The notes below the pieces were generated by a model. That model was not told the origin of the DNA. It searched no databases and saw only the letters and a list, made by a program, of their open reading frames with translations. A stretch of 64,000 bases of DNA, from the NCBI GenBank assembly GCA_965223405.1, contig CBDCWO010000006.1, positions 1-64,000 of the forward strand. The letters run 5' to 3'. The translations under genes were made by a program, and so were the position numbers. Source of the DNA: CBDCWO01 sp965223405 (GTDB taxonomy: Bacteria; Bacteroidota; Bacteroidia; Chitinophagales; Saprospiraceae). Below, piece by piece: positions 7,990 through 17,189 of this stretch (the stretch's first letter is position 1; each line of letters starts with the position of its first letter).

Positions 7990-10215
7990 ATGGGAAGTAT
8001 AGTTCCAAAAAGTACTTCATTCCAATTGCCTGATGGAAGAGAAGTTATATTAGAAACAGGGAAACTTGGGACTCAGGCACACGGTTCGGTTGTAGTTAAA
8101 ATTGGCCAGACCATGTTATTCTGTTCTGTTGTTTCCAATTATGAAGCCAGAGAAGGCCAATCCTTTTTTCCATTATCGGTAGATTATCAGGAGAAGTTTG
8201 CTGCTGCAGGCCGGATCCCAGGTAATTTCTTTCGACGTGAAGCACGGCTTTCCGATTATGAAATATTGACTTCACGCTTGGTAGACAGAGCGTTAAGACC
8301 TTTATTCCCTGACGGTTACATGAATGAAACTCAGGTAATAATTAATCTTATTTCAAGCGATAAGGAGGAATTGCCCGATTCATATGCCGCTCTGGCCGCC
8401 TCAACTGCACTTTCAGTTTCAAACATTCCCTGGAGTGGACCTATTTCTGAAGTTAGGGTAGCAAAAATTAATGAAAATTATGTTGTCAACCCCAAAGTTG
8501 ATGACGTTCAAGAGGCCACATTGGATATTATAGTTGGAGCAACCCTTGAAAATGTGACTATGGTCGAAGGTGAGGCAAAGGAATGTCAGGAAGCTGAGCT
8601 AGTTGAAGCTATTCAAATAGGCCATGAGGCCATTAAAGTACAATGTCAGGCACAACTTGAGTTGGCTAATTTAGTTGGTGAAAAAGCGACTGTAAAGAGA
8701 GAACTTGAAGAAGTAGAAGAAGATGCAGAGTTGAAATCATATGTTGAAAACTTTGCCCAGGATAAAATTTTGCAGATTGCTAAAGGAGCCCTCACCAAAT
8801 TTGACCGCAAGGAGCAATTTAAGACGATCAAAGAATCGTTGATCGAGTCACTGACCGAAGAACATGGTGAAGAATATATTGAGGAAAATCTGGGCCAGGC
8901 GGAAGAATATTTTGAAAAATTAAAAAAAGAGACAATACGGTCCATGATGCTGGAATTATCCACGCGATTGGATGGACGTGCATTTGACGAAATACGAGAT
9001 ATCTGGACCGAAATTGATTATCTGCCCTCTACACACGGCTCGGCCATATTTACTCGGGGAGAAACTCAAGCATTAACTTCTTTGACCCTGGGAACAAAAC
9101 AAGACCAACTATTGGTTGACAATGCTTTAGCTTCTTATCGAGATGACTTTATTCTTCATTATAATTTTCCTGCATATTCCGTAGGAGAAGTTAAACCAAT
9201 GCGAGGTCCGGGAAGACGTGAGGTAGGACATGCCAATCTAGCCGGTCGTTCAATCAGACAGATATTACCATCTGAGAATCCTTATACTTTGAGATTGGTT
9301 TCCGACATCCTGGAATCCAATGGATCCTCATCAATGGCTACAGTATGTGCCGGATCCCTGGCACTCATGGATGGAGGCATAAAAATTAAAAGCCCGATTG
9401 CCGGTATTGCCATGGGATTGATCACGGATGGTGAACAGTTTGCTATTTTATCAGATATCTTAGGTGATGAAGACGCCTTGGGTGATATGGATTTTAAGGT
9501 CACCGGTACCAAGCATGGAATATGTGGATGTCAAATGGACATTAAGATAGATGGTTTGCCCTCGGAAATCATGATTCAAGCACTGGAACAAGCTCGCAAG
9601 GGAAGGTTACATATTTTGGAAGAGATGAATAAATCCATTGCTGAGCCACGTGAAGATCTAAAACCACATGCACCAAGGATTGCAGAGATAATTATCGAGA
9701 AAAGCTTTATCGGTGCAGTAATTGGACCTGGTGGATCCGTAATTCAGGAGCTCCAAGAAATGACCAATACAGTAATTTCAATTGAGGAAGTAGACGATAA
9801 GGGGATCGTTAGTATTGCCAGTAACGATAAAGCCTCGATTGATGCTGCTGTAGCCAGAATTAAGGAAATCACCTTTACTCCGACAGTCGGCGATATATAT
9901 GACGCCAAAGTTGCTTCAGTTATGCCTTATGGTGTATTTGTAGATTTTAAAGGAAAAAGTGGGTTGGTACATGTTAGCGAAATCTCACACACCCATATTA
10001 AAAATGTCGAAGATGCACTTAGTGTGGGTGATGAAATTAAGGTGAAGCTGATAGGTGTAGATCGCAAAACGGGTAAAATGAAGTTATCCCGCAAGGCGAC
10101 GATTCCAAGACCTGAAGGTAATAGCGAGAATCGCGATGACAACCGCCACCATGATCGTCATCGAGGCAGAGGAAATGATCGAAACCGAAATCGAAGAAAC
10201 GATCGCGATCGATAG
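7990..10215 (+). CDS. pnp: Polyribonucleotide nucleotidyltransferase (PNPase)
   Basis: This 741-residue phosphorolytic 3'-5' exoribonuclease works in mRNA decay. The order is: RNase PH domain 1 (about 10-145, with FFRREARLSDYEILTSRL), helical domain, RNase PH domain 2 (about 330-545, with RREVGHANLAGRSI, ESNGSSSMATVCAGSLALMD and the metal-site DEDALGDMDFKV), KH domain (GAVIGPGGSVIQEL with GxxG), S1 domain (GDIYDAKVASVMPYGVFVDF). It ends in an unusually Arg/Asn/Asp/His-rich tail of about 35 residues, likely an RNA-binding extension. It lies downstream of rpsO. Confidence 0.97.
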   Translation: MGSIVPKSTSFQLPDGREVILETGKLGTQAHGSVVVKIGQTMLFCSVVSNYEAREGQSFFPLSVDYQEKFAAAGRIPGNFFRREARLSDYEILTSRLVDRALRPLFPDGYMNETQVIINLISSDKEELPDSYAALAASTALSVSNIPWSGPISEVRVAKINENYVVNPKVDDVQEATLDIIVGATLENVTMVEGEAKECQEAELVEAIQIGHEAIKVQCQAQLELANLVGEKATVKRELEEVEEDAELKSYVENFAQDKILQIAKGALTKFDRKEQFKTIKESLIESLTEEHGEEYIEENLGQAEEYFEKLKKETIRSMMLELSTRLDGRAFDEIRDIWTEIDYLPSTHGSAIFTRGETQALTSLTLGTKQDQLLVDNALASYRDDFILHYNFPAYSVGEVKPMRGPGRREVGHANLAGRSIRQILPSENPYTLRLVSDILESNGSSSMATVCAGSLALMDGGIKIKSPIAGIAMGLITDGEQFAILSDILGDEDALGDMDFKVTGTKHGICGCQMDIKIDGLPSEIMIQALEQARKGRLHILEEMNKSIAEPREDLKPHAPRIAEIIIEKSFIGAVIGPGGSVIQELQEMTNTVISIEEVDDKGIVSIASNDKASIDAAVARIKEITFTPTVGDIYDAKVASVMPYGVFVDFKGKSGLVHVSEISHTHIKNVEDALSVGDEIKVKLIGVDRKTGKMKLSRKATIPRPEGNSENRDDNRHHDRHRGRGNDRNRNRRNDRDR

Positions 10216-10250
10216 ATATGATTTATTAAAAATATTCTTAATATTAAAGG

Positions 10251-10290
10251 CGTCCGAATATCAATTGTTGGTATTCGGACGTTGTTTATT
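10251..10290 (+). terminator. Strong hairpin terminator after pnp
   Basis: A 14-bp stem (10251-10264 with 10268-10281, one G-T pair) and a TTG loop follow the pnp stop by 35 bases, with a T-rich stretch after it. Confidence 0.8.
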
Positions 10291-10375
10291 AAGGTATTCC
10301 TATGAACAACAGCTATTTTTTTCCTGATCGAAACTTTTTAGGTACCCCAATTGTATATTTAGTAACAACCGTACA

Positions 10376-11245
10376 ATGCGTCAACTCAAAATTACCAATA
10401 GAATTACGAATCGCGAAAGCTTGTCTCTCGATAAATATCTCAATGATATTGGTAAAATTGACATTCTTACACCTGAAGAAGAGGCCGATTTAGCCAGAAA
10501 AATAAGAAATGGAGATGAAGATGCCTTATCCCGACTTACCAAAGCCAACCTAAGATTTGTCGTTTCGGTGGCTAAACAATATCAAAATCAAGGGCTCTCG
10601 CTGAGTGACTTAATCAACGAAGGTAATGTGGGCTTAATGAAAGCTGCCAGAAGATTTGATGAAACGAAAGGTTTTAAGTTTATATCCTATGCCGTATGGT
10701 GGATACGTCAATCGATTCTCCAAGCTATCGTCGAATATTCTCGTATCGTAAGATTACCGCTCAACAAAGTTGGGATATATAATAAAGTTAATGAGGCCTA
10801 CCAATCTTTTGTCCAGGAATTTGAGAGAGCTCCTTCATCTGCTGAACTGGGAGAACTACTGGATATGAATCCCAAAGAAATTGACAAAATTTTACAAAGT
10901 GGATTAAGACATGTTTCCTTTGACGCACCGGTAGGATCTGAAGAGGAAAGCAATGCCACCATGTTGGATTTGATGAGTTTTGACGACGAATTGCAACCCG
11001 ATCTTCATTTGATGGAACAATCTCTCAAAGATGAAGTTAAATTTGGAATGTCTGTGCTCTCTCCCCGCGAATATGAGATATTGTCTTCATATTATGGCCT
11101 GAACGGAAACAAACCCCTTACTCTGGAAGAAATTGGAGAGTTGTATGGCTTGACACGAGAAAGAGTCAGACAAATTAAGGAGCGAGCCCTGCGACGATTA
11201 AGGAAATCCTTTACCAAAAGTAAACTTCGACATTACTTGGGGTAA
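10376..11245 (+). CDS. rpoD: Primary RNA polymerase sigma factor (RpoD/SigA)
   Basis: This 289-residue protein is the compact Bacteroidota form lacking region 1.1. Region 1.2 is at SLDKYLNDIGKIDILTPEEE; region 2 holds NLRFVVSVAKQYQNQGLSLSD, INEGNVGLMKAARRFD and the -10-recognition/melting helix FISYAVWWIRQSI. Region 3 follows (RLPLNKVG), and region 4 ends with the helix-turn-helix LTLEEIGELYGLTRERVRQI. It directs transcription from the TAnnTTTG-type housekeeping promoters of this phylum. The pnp terminator separates it from the upstream operon. Confidence 0.95.
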   Translation: MRQLKITNRITNRESLSLDKYLNDIGKIDILTPEEEADLARKIRNGDEDALSRLTKANLRFVVSVAKQYQNQGLSLSDLINEGNVGLMKAARRFDETKGFKFISYAVWWIRQSILQAIVEYSRIVRLPLNKVGIYNKVNEAYQSFVQEFERAPSSAELGELLDMNPKEIDKILQSGLRHVSFDAPVGSEEESNATMLDLMSFDDELQPDLHLMEQSLKDEVKFGMSVLSPREYEILSSYYGLNGNKPLTLEEIGELYGLTRERVRQIKERALRRLRKSFTKSKLRHYLG

Positions 11246-11371
11246 TAAGTTTGACTCTTCTATTTCACTCGCATAGATCCGGACTCGCTTCATTTTAAGT
11301 TCAGCCCTTCCTGTTTTTCTATTTTCTCGATTCTTTACTTAAATTTAGCAATTAATTATTGTTGAATTATT

Positions 11372-12553
11372 GTGGATTTTAATTTTGACCTGATTGCATC
11401 CCTCATCCATGTTTGTATTGCCCTTGTTTTCATATTTTTCCTTTTGTCTCTAGGTTCCAAGCGACAGCTGAACAATGTATTAATCTCCCTTTACCTCATC
11501 ATTTTTGTTATAGATTCCTTGTCAGGTTTCGTCGGTTACTATTTATTTCCCCGTGTTCCAATATTTAGCATGTTACTTAGCCTGACTATTCTATTCTATC
11601 CTGCCTTACTTTATCTGATCGTGAAGTCATCTATTTATCGCGATTTTAGAATAACATCGAAAACTGCCCTTCACGCCATTCCATATCTCATCGTTAATCT
11701 GGTTTTAATACCTATTTATTATCAAAAGCTGATAAATGGTCAATTTACAACCGTATATGATCATGAATTTTCCACAGGAATTTATATAAAAGGTATCTAT
11801 ATTTTGGCACATGCCCTGCAATTAATTTATTTGGTCATAACTATAATCTTACTCCTTCGATACCGGAAATTACTTTTAGAAAATTTCTCTAATCCCAATT
11901 TGGGGAATTTCAAGTGGTTGCTTCAATTGGTAATCATGATTTCTTCATATGGCATTATTTCAATCTTTAAGAATTTCTTTCGTTTTTACAATACCGGTTC
12001 ATATTATAATATCTCAATATATGTGTTAAACATCAGTGTAACCATATTTCTTTATTGGTTATTGCTAAAGGCATTACGAAACCCTGGTTTATTTACCGGT
12101 ATCTATAGTGATACTAAGCTGGTGAGGAATTTGATATCCAATGAGGGGCCAATAGGAAATATAATCAACCCTGGATTTGAACCCCTTCCGGAAGAGACTC
12201 AAATTAAATTAAATGAAGTCATGAATCACATGATCACTGAAGAACCATTTTTGGATTCCTCATTGAGTGTCGCTAAACTTGCACGACAACTCAAAACCCC
12301 TACCCGCGAACTTTCAATTTTAATAAATCATACGTTGAATCAGAACTTTTTTGATTTCATCAATGAGTACAGAATTGAGAAAGCCAAAAGCATTCTCAAT
12401 CATCCGGACAAGCAAGACTTGACCATCTTGGAAATACTCTATCAGGTAGGATTTAATTCCAAATCCTCTTTTAATACCATATTCAAACAAAAAACTGGGC
12501 TAACACCTTCCCAATATCGGAAAAAGTCTCTACGGAAAATTAGAATTCATTAA
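11372..12553 (+). CDS. Membrane-bound AraC-family transcriptional regulator
   Basis: This 393-residue protein has about seven hydrophobic helices in its first 240 residues, then a cytoplasmic linker and an AraC/XylS DNA-binding domain (about 285-390). That domain has two helix-turn-helices and the late family signature ILYQVGFNSKSSFNTIFKQKTGLTPSQYRKK. It starts with GTG at 11372. Such membrane AraC proteins are common in Bacteroidota and presumably sense a ligand in or at the membrane. A second copy follows immediately at 12592, so this is a tandem duplication. Targets may include the downstream lipoprotein and TonB-linked receptor genes (inference from position). Confidence 0.85.
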   Translation: MDFNFDLIASLIHVCIALVFIFFLLSLGSKRQLNNVLISLYLIIFVIDSLSGFVGYYLFPRVPIFSMLLSLTILFYPALLYLIVKSSIYRDFRITSKTALHAIPYLIVNLVLIPIYYQKLINGQFTTVYDHEFSTGIYIKGIYILAHALQLIYLVITIILLLRYRKLLLENFSNPNLGNFKWLLQLVIMISSYGIISIFKNFFRFYNTGSYYNISIYVLNISVTIFLYWLLLKALRNPGLFTGIYSDTKLVRNLISNEGPIGNIINPGFEPLPEETQIKLNEVMNHMITEEPFLDSSLSVAKLARQLKTPTRELSILINHTLNQNFFDFINEYRIEKAKSILNHPDKQDLTILEILYQVGFNSKSSFNTIFKQKTGLTPSQYRKKSLRKIRIH

Positions 12554-12591
12554 CTTCTCCATTAATGTGATTACCTGATAAACAATATATT

Positions 12592-13725
12592 CTGGAGCTA
12601 ACATTTATTCATATCAGTTCATTAATTCAAGTCTCGATCTGTCTTTTGTTCATTGGTTTTTTGTTAACAACTGGTACGGATCGAAAGTTATCAAACATAT
12701 TATTGTCCTTCTACCTACTGATCTTTTCAATTGATGCTTTAGCACTCTATGTATCAATTTATATCTATCCTGATTTTCCGATCCTCGGGATGCTAATAAG
12801 CACAACATCTTACTTGTTGTTTCCTGTTCTTCTACTGTTTTTTAAATCTTCAATATATCGTGATTTCAAAATTAAATCTACAGTGGTCTGGCATCTTTTA
12901 CCATACCTGATTATAAATCTTTTCCTGATACCTACCTATTATTACCCCTTGGTAATGAGCACTTTTGATGCTGACTCTTTTTATAGTGGTCTGGCAATAA
13001 AGGTAAACTACTACTTTCTCCACTTGGTAGAAGTGTGCTATTTCATTTGGATTTTCTTGCTGCTAAAAAGGTATAAAGAATTACTAATTGAGAATTATTC
13101 CAATCCTGATCTTAAAAACTACAAATGGTTGATGAGTTTTTTTGTTATGATTGTGATTTGGTCAGCAATAGCTCTGATAAAAAATTTATTGCGATTACAT
13201 TCTACTGAATTTTTGGCTTCTTTCGCATCAAACTTAGTGAATGTCTGTGTGTTAATTTTCCTATACTGGTTGCTATTAAAAGCCCTTCGCAATCCTGGAT
13301 TATTTACTGGGATTTTAAGTGAGTTGCAATTAGTCCGTTCGATGGTATCTGAAACAAGAAATTCTGCTTCGCATTTATCCACACGGGAATCAGATCAAGT
13401 ACATAATTTGATGGTCTACATGATTGAAAAAAAACCTTATCTAGATGCATCATTAAGTATTAATAAATTGGCCTCTCTTACCAAAATACCACCAAAAGAG
13501 CTTTCCATCCTCATCAATCACAAATTAAATAAGCATTTCTACGATTTCATAAATGAATTCCGAATAAAAAAAGCCAAAGAAATCCTAGCTGATAAAAGTC
13601 AAAATAGCTTAACTATTCTTGAAATTCTATACCAGGTAGGATTTAATTCCAAATCTTCATTCAATACCTTGTTTAAAAAATATACAGGTCTCACTCCAAC
13701 TCAATACCGAAAAAAGCACTCATAG
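12592..13725 (+). CDS. Membrane-bound AraC-family regulator, second copy
   Basis: This is a paralogue of the preceding gene, with the same membrane half and an AraC domain ending ILYQVGFNSKSSFNTLFKKYTGLTPTQYRKK. The first standard start codon (TTG 12646) would cut into the first membrane helix. The frame is open upstream to 12571, and ISSLIQVSICLLF there aligns with IASLIHVCIALVF of the first copy. Position-by-position alignment puts the true start at or near CTG 12592. No ATG, GTG or TTG exists in the stretch between 12571 and 12646. Either a rare start codon is used or the 5' end has been damaged. Confidence 0.75.
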   Translation: MELTFIHISSLIQVSICLLFIGFLLTTGTDRKLSNILLSFYLLIFSIDALALYVSIYIYPDFPILGMLISTTSYLLFPVLLLFFKSSIYRDFKIKSTVVWHLLPYLIINLFLIPTYYYPLVMSTFDADSFYSGLAIKVNYYFLHLVEVCYFIWIFLLLKRYKELLIENYSNPDLKNYKWLMSFFVMIVIWSAIALIKNLLRLHSTEFLASFASNLVNVCVLIFLYWLLLKALRNPGLFTGILSELQLVRSMVSETRNSASHLSTRESDQVHNLMVYMIEKKPYLDASLSINKLASLTKIPPKELSILINHKLNKHFYDFINEFRIKKAKEILADKSQNSLTILEILYQVGFNSKSSFNTLFKKYTGLTPTQYRKKHS

Positions 13726-13760
13726 TCAGCACTTTAGAAGAAATTCGAACTTTTTACTAA

Positions 13761-13806
13761 AAAAAGTCGAACCAAATATGTCCAAACAAAATGGTTCGAG
13801 TTTTTT
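13761..13806 (+). terminator. Rho-independent terminator after AraC pair
   Basis: A 14-bp stem with one mismatch (13761-13774 pairing with 13792-13805) is A-rich on the left arm and T-rich on the right. It lies 35 bases after the stop of the second AraC gene. Confidence 0.75.
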
Positions 13807-13911
13807 ATCCGGTCGATTTTCACTACTCCCATCAACCATCTTTGTTTCATGATTCTGAAAGCAGGTCAATTTTGAATTTAAATCCTATTCGTAAATCTAA
13901 AAATTTGTATC

Positions 13912-14580
13912 ATGAAAACTTTAAAAATATGTTCTTCATCTTTATTGGCTTTTGTTCTTTTATTTTCCAACTGCACGACCGACATTTTTTGTATTGAAGG
14001 CGAAGGAAGAAAGGAAACTCGTGTTCTGAATATTCCTCAATTTGAGGGTATTGATCTTCAAGGTGCTTATGATGTTGATATCAAGTATGGGGAAACTCAA
14101 AGAGTAACCGCTACAGGACATAGGAATATTATAGATCTAGTCAAACCATCAATTAGTGGGGGTGTATGGAAAATGGGACTTCACCGTGGATGCATTAAAA
14201 ACTATGATTTATCATTCGAAATAATTCTACCCTCATTGAAAGAAGTTGCTATTTCGGGATCCGGAAATGTTGACATGAGCGGATTTGACCAAGTTGATGA
14301 ACTCAATCTTTACATTGATGGAAGCGGAACAATTCAAGCTTCTTCTATAATGAAAACCAACACATTAGACATTAGCATCCCCGGATCCGGCAATTTCAAG
14401 GGATTCTTAATAGAGAGTACGGATTGTGCAGTGCACATTGCAGGGAGCGGAAATTGCGAAGTATACGCCACGACATCTCTTGATGTGAATATAAAAGGAT
14501 CGGGAACCGTATTTTATAAAGGAAATCCTGAAGTCAAGCAGAAGATTACCGGTAGTGGACAGATAATTCACTCGAATTAA
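13912..14580 (+). CDS. DUF2807 (head GIN domain) lipoprotein
   Basis: This 222-residue exported protein has a signal peptide followed by LLFSNC, a plausible lipobox with Cys at residue 21. The mature part is a DUF2807 beta-solenoid. It opens with VLNIPQFEGIDLQGAYDVDIKYG and carries regularly spaced turn motifs ISGSGNVDM, IDGSGTIQ, IPGSGNF, IAGSGNC, IKGSGTV and ITGSGQI, one per coil. The family is abundant in Bacteroidota cell envelopes; the role is unknown, with adhesin-like or scaffold functions proposed. It precedes a TonB-linked receptor, and a strong hairpin separates the two. Confidence 0.85.
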   Translation: MKTLKICSSSLLAFVLLFSNCTTDIFCIEGEGRKETRVLNIPQFEGIDLQGAYDVDIKYGETQRVTATGHRNIIDLVKPSISGGVWKMGLHRGCIKNYDLSFEIILPSLKEVAISGSGNVDMSGFDQVDELNLYIDGSGTIQASSIMKTNTLDISIPGSGNFKGFLIESTDCAVHIAGSGNCEVYATTSLDVNIKGSGTVFYKGNPEVKQKITGSGQIIHSN

Positions 14581-14592
14581 GATTAGCTTTTT

Positions 14593-14632
14593 GGAGGGAA
14601 ATGAATTCCTCTCTCTATTTCCCTCCCCTTTC
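14593..14632 (+). terminator. Hairpin terminator after DUF2807 gene
   Basis: A perfect 10-bp stem GGAGGGAAAT (14593-14602) with ATTTCCCTCC (14617-14626), followed by CCTTTC, begins 12 bases after the stop codon. Confidence 0.6.
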
Positions 14633-14691
14633 AGAACTGCAGAAAACAGGCGTCATTTTTCATTTGATAATTTACTCTAAATCATATAGTG

Positions 14692-17103
14692 ATGAAATTC
14701 ATAAGTAGTACTTTATTTATCCTCTTCTCCTTGTCAATTAATTTAACCGGAAACAACCCAATTCTAGCGACAATAGTTGGTGTAGTTCAAGAAGCCGGAC
14801 ATATCACCCCCATCGAGTATGCCACCATAAGTCTATATAGTGCTCAGGATTCTTTACTGGTCACCGGGACGATCAGTGAGGCCAATGGTAGTTTTCAGTT
14901 AAATAAAATCAAACCTGGAAACTATTTCATAACCGTTAGCTTTATCGGATTTAAATCCTCTACTATACCGAATATTGATCTTATAACTTATAATCAAAAT
15001 ACGGATCTGGGCATTATCGCTCTTGAACCGGATGTCCTGGCTCTCGAAGAGGTAGTTGTTTCTACCACACGATCCGCAATCTCTTTGCAAACAGATAAGC
15101 AAGTGATCAATGTATCAGGAAATCTATCCGCCCACGGAGGATCAGCAGTGGATGCATTAAAAACCTCTCCTTCCGTTCGGGTTGATCAGGACGGCAACCT
15201 CTATTTGCGAGGCAGCCAAAATTTTACGGTCCTTATCAACGGAAGGCCTACTGCATTAACCGGTGGTGAAGTACTAAAACAAACTCCGGCTAACCTTATC
15301 AATAAAATTGAGATCATCACCAACCCCTCTGTAAAATTCCAGGCCGAAGGAGGAGCCGGGATCATCAATATCATTTTGAAAAAAGGAATTCAAAGAGGTC
15401 TTAATGGCCTGGTGAATTTCACCTGGGGTACCAAAAGCAAATATGCATCAGATCTAAGTATCAATTTAAACACTGAAAAAGTAAATTTGACGGCAAGTCT
15501 GGATTGGGCAGACAAAACCAAAACAGCAGTTCATGAATATTTTCGCGAATTAATCTCTTCAGATAGTATCCACCATGCATTCCTCAACCAGGATAGAACT
15601 TCCAATAACCATAATTTAGGTTTTCGCTTTAATGTGGATTACACACCATCTTCAAAAAGTCGGCTTGGATATTCCCTTAACACTGGATATACGGAAAACA
15701 AAATAGACATTTTAGCTAAGACTGGAGGGTCCTCACAGCCTCCGCGAAGTCAACGGTTTGGGCTTAATACGTATAAATTTATCCAAAAGCCAACCTTTTT
15801 TACCAATAACCTTAACTATACCTATAACTTCGCTGAAACCAAGATCCTTTCAATTAATACCTACTATTCTTATATCGACTACTATCTACTTACCAGTCAC
15901 AATCAGGCCATAGCAGATGCCCATTTTCAAGTTATAGATCCACAGCCCTATCAACAAGAAATTCTTAATGAAAACTTTAGCAATGATGTCAGGATAACGT
16001 TGGATTATGAACAGGGAATAACTGCTGATACAAAAATTGAATCAGGTGTATCGTTTCAAAACTATTCTCGCAATTTAGACATATCATTCAATCAATTTAA
16101 CTATGAAGAGAATGCTTGGATCAAAAATCCCCTGTATACGAATCTATACGATTATGCTGAAAATATTTACGGATCTTATTTGAACTTGTCGACCAAGTTG
16201 TCGGGTTTTAATACTACGATAGGTCTGAGAGTGGAATATATGGATCGAATTTTGAACCAGGTTACATCAGACGCAAATTTCACATACCAAAAATTAAACT
16301 TCTTTCCCGGTTTTTCGATATCCAAAACATTTGAGAACCAGTCAAATGTAACATTCTCACTCTCCAATCGCATCAACCGTCCCGATGAATACATGATGAA
16401 CCCATTTCCTGAATTTGAAGACGACTACTTCTATAGTGAAGGGAATCCGGATCTGGTACCTGAGCTTATCCGCTCGCTGGAGTTTAACTATCAGCTCATA
16501 AAAGATAAGGCAGTCCTGTCTGCCAGTGCCTACTACCGGCATACACGGGATAAAATTGAGCAGAAATTAACATTGGGCCGGCAAAATAAAATATTCACAG
16601 TATTTCATAACGACGCCCAGGATGAATCTATAGGATTGGAATTGATGGGGAATTTTAACCTTGCCAAGTGGATCAGTTTAAATGCCAATACCAATCTTTT
16701 CCACTACCATATTAAAGGTCATATCGATGAGTCTCCATTTTCAGAAAAGGATTTTTCCTGGACTTCCCAATTGGCAGGTTCTTTTCATTTACCGAAAGCT
16801 ATAAAATTACAACTCATTGGTTATTATGCCAGTGAAACGACTCGTTCTCAAGGAAAACTAAGCGATTATTATTTCATGGACATCGCACTCAATAAAGGTT
16901 TATTCAATGACAAGATCTCATTAAGTTTTCAATTAAAGGATGTTTTGCAATCTCTTAATTATGAACTGATAACCAATAGTTCCAACCTTAATCTCGTCGG
17001 AGATTTTAACAATGAATCTCCAACATTTCTAATTACACTAAGTTATCAAATAAGTAAATACAAGAAGTTAACTAAAGACGTAGTCACGGATTTTGATATG
17101 TGA
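14692..17103 (+). CDS. TonB-linked outer-membrane beta-barrel protein
   Basis: This protein of about 803 residues has a signal peptide, then a carboxypeptidase-regulatory-like domain (about 25-110, with PIEYATISLYS and NYFITVSFIGFKS). A plug domain follows (about 115-230; SPSVRVDQDGNLYLRGSQNFTV, INKIEIITNPSVKF), and then a C-terminal barrel of the OMP_b-brl_3 type. It transports or senses a ligand across the outer membrane using TonB energy. No SusD partner follows, so it is not a classical glycan SusC. The ATG at 14692 is preferred over the GTG directly before it. The gene is convergent with the DUF5690 gene. Confidence 0.88.
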   Translation: MKFISSTLFILFSLSINLTGNNPILATIVGVVQEAGHITPIEYATISLYSAQDSLLVTGTISEANGSFQLNKIKPGNYFITVSFIGFKSSTIPNIDLITYNQNTDLGIIALEPDVLALEEVVVSTTRSAISLQTDKQVINVSGNLSAHGGSAVDALKTSPSVRVDQDGNLYLRGSQNFTVLINGRPTALTGGEVLKQTPANLINKIEIITNPSVKFQAEGGAGIINIILKKGIQRGLNGLVNFTWGTKSKYASDLSINLNTEKVNLTASLDWADKTKTAVHEYFRELISSDSIHHAFLNQDRTSNNHNLGFRFNVDYTPSSKSRLGYSLNTGYTENKIDILAKTGGSSQPPRSQRFGLNTYKFIQKPTFFTNNLNYTYNFAETKILSINTYYSYIDYYLLTSHNQAIADAHFQVIDPQPYQQEILNENFSNDVRITLDYEQGITADTKIESGVSFQNYSRNLDISFNQFNYEENAWIKNPLYTNLYDYAENIYGSYLNLSTKLSGFNTTIGLRVEYMDRILNQVTSDANFTYQKLNFFPGFSISKTFENQSNVTFSLSNRINRPDEYMMNPFPEFEDDYFYSEGNPDLVPELIRSLEFNYQLIKDKAVLSASAYYRHTRDKIEQKLTLGRQNKIFTVFHNDAQDESIGLELMGNFNLAKWISLNANTNLFHYHIKGHIDESPFSEKDFSWTSQLAGSFHLPKAIKLQLIGYYASETTRSQGKLSDYYFMDIALNKGLFNDKISLSFQLKDVLQSLNYELITNSSNLNLVGDFNNESPTFLITLSYQISKYKKLTKDVVTDFDM

Positions 17104-17118
17104 TTTATTGTATTAGGT

Positions 17119-17147
17119 CCTGAGCTCACTACTTTGCTGAGTTCAGG
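17119..17147. terminator. Hairpin between convergent genes
   Basis: CCTGAGCTCA pairs with TGAGTTCAGG (one G-T wobble) between the TonB-linked protein gene and the convergent DUF5690 gene. There is no clear T-run; it may act in both directions. Confidence 0.45.
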
Positions 17148-17189
17148 ACTTGATGCGCAATCCTAATATTCAAAAATTGATGCTGAAAG

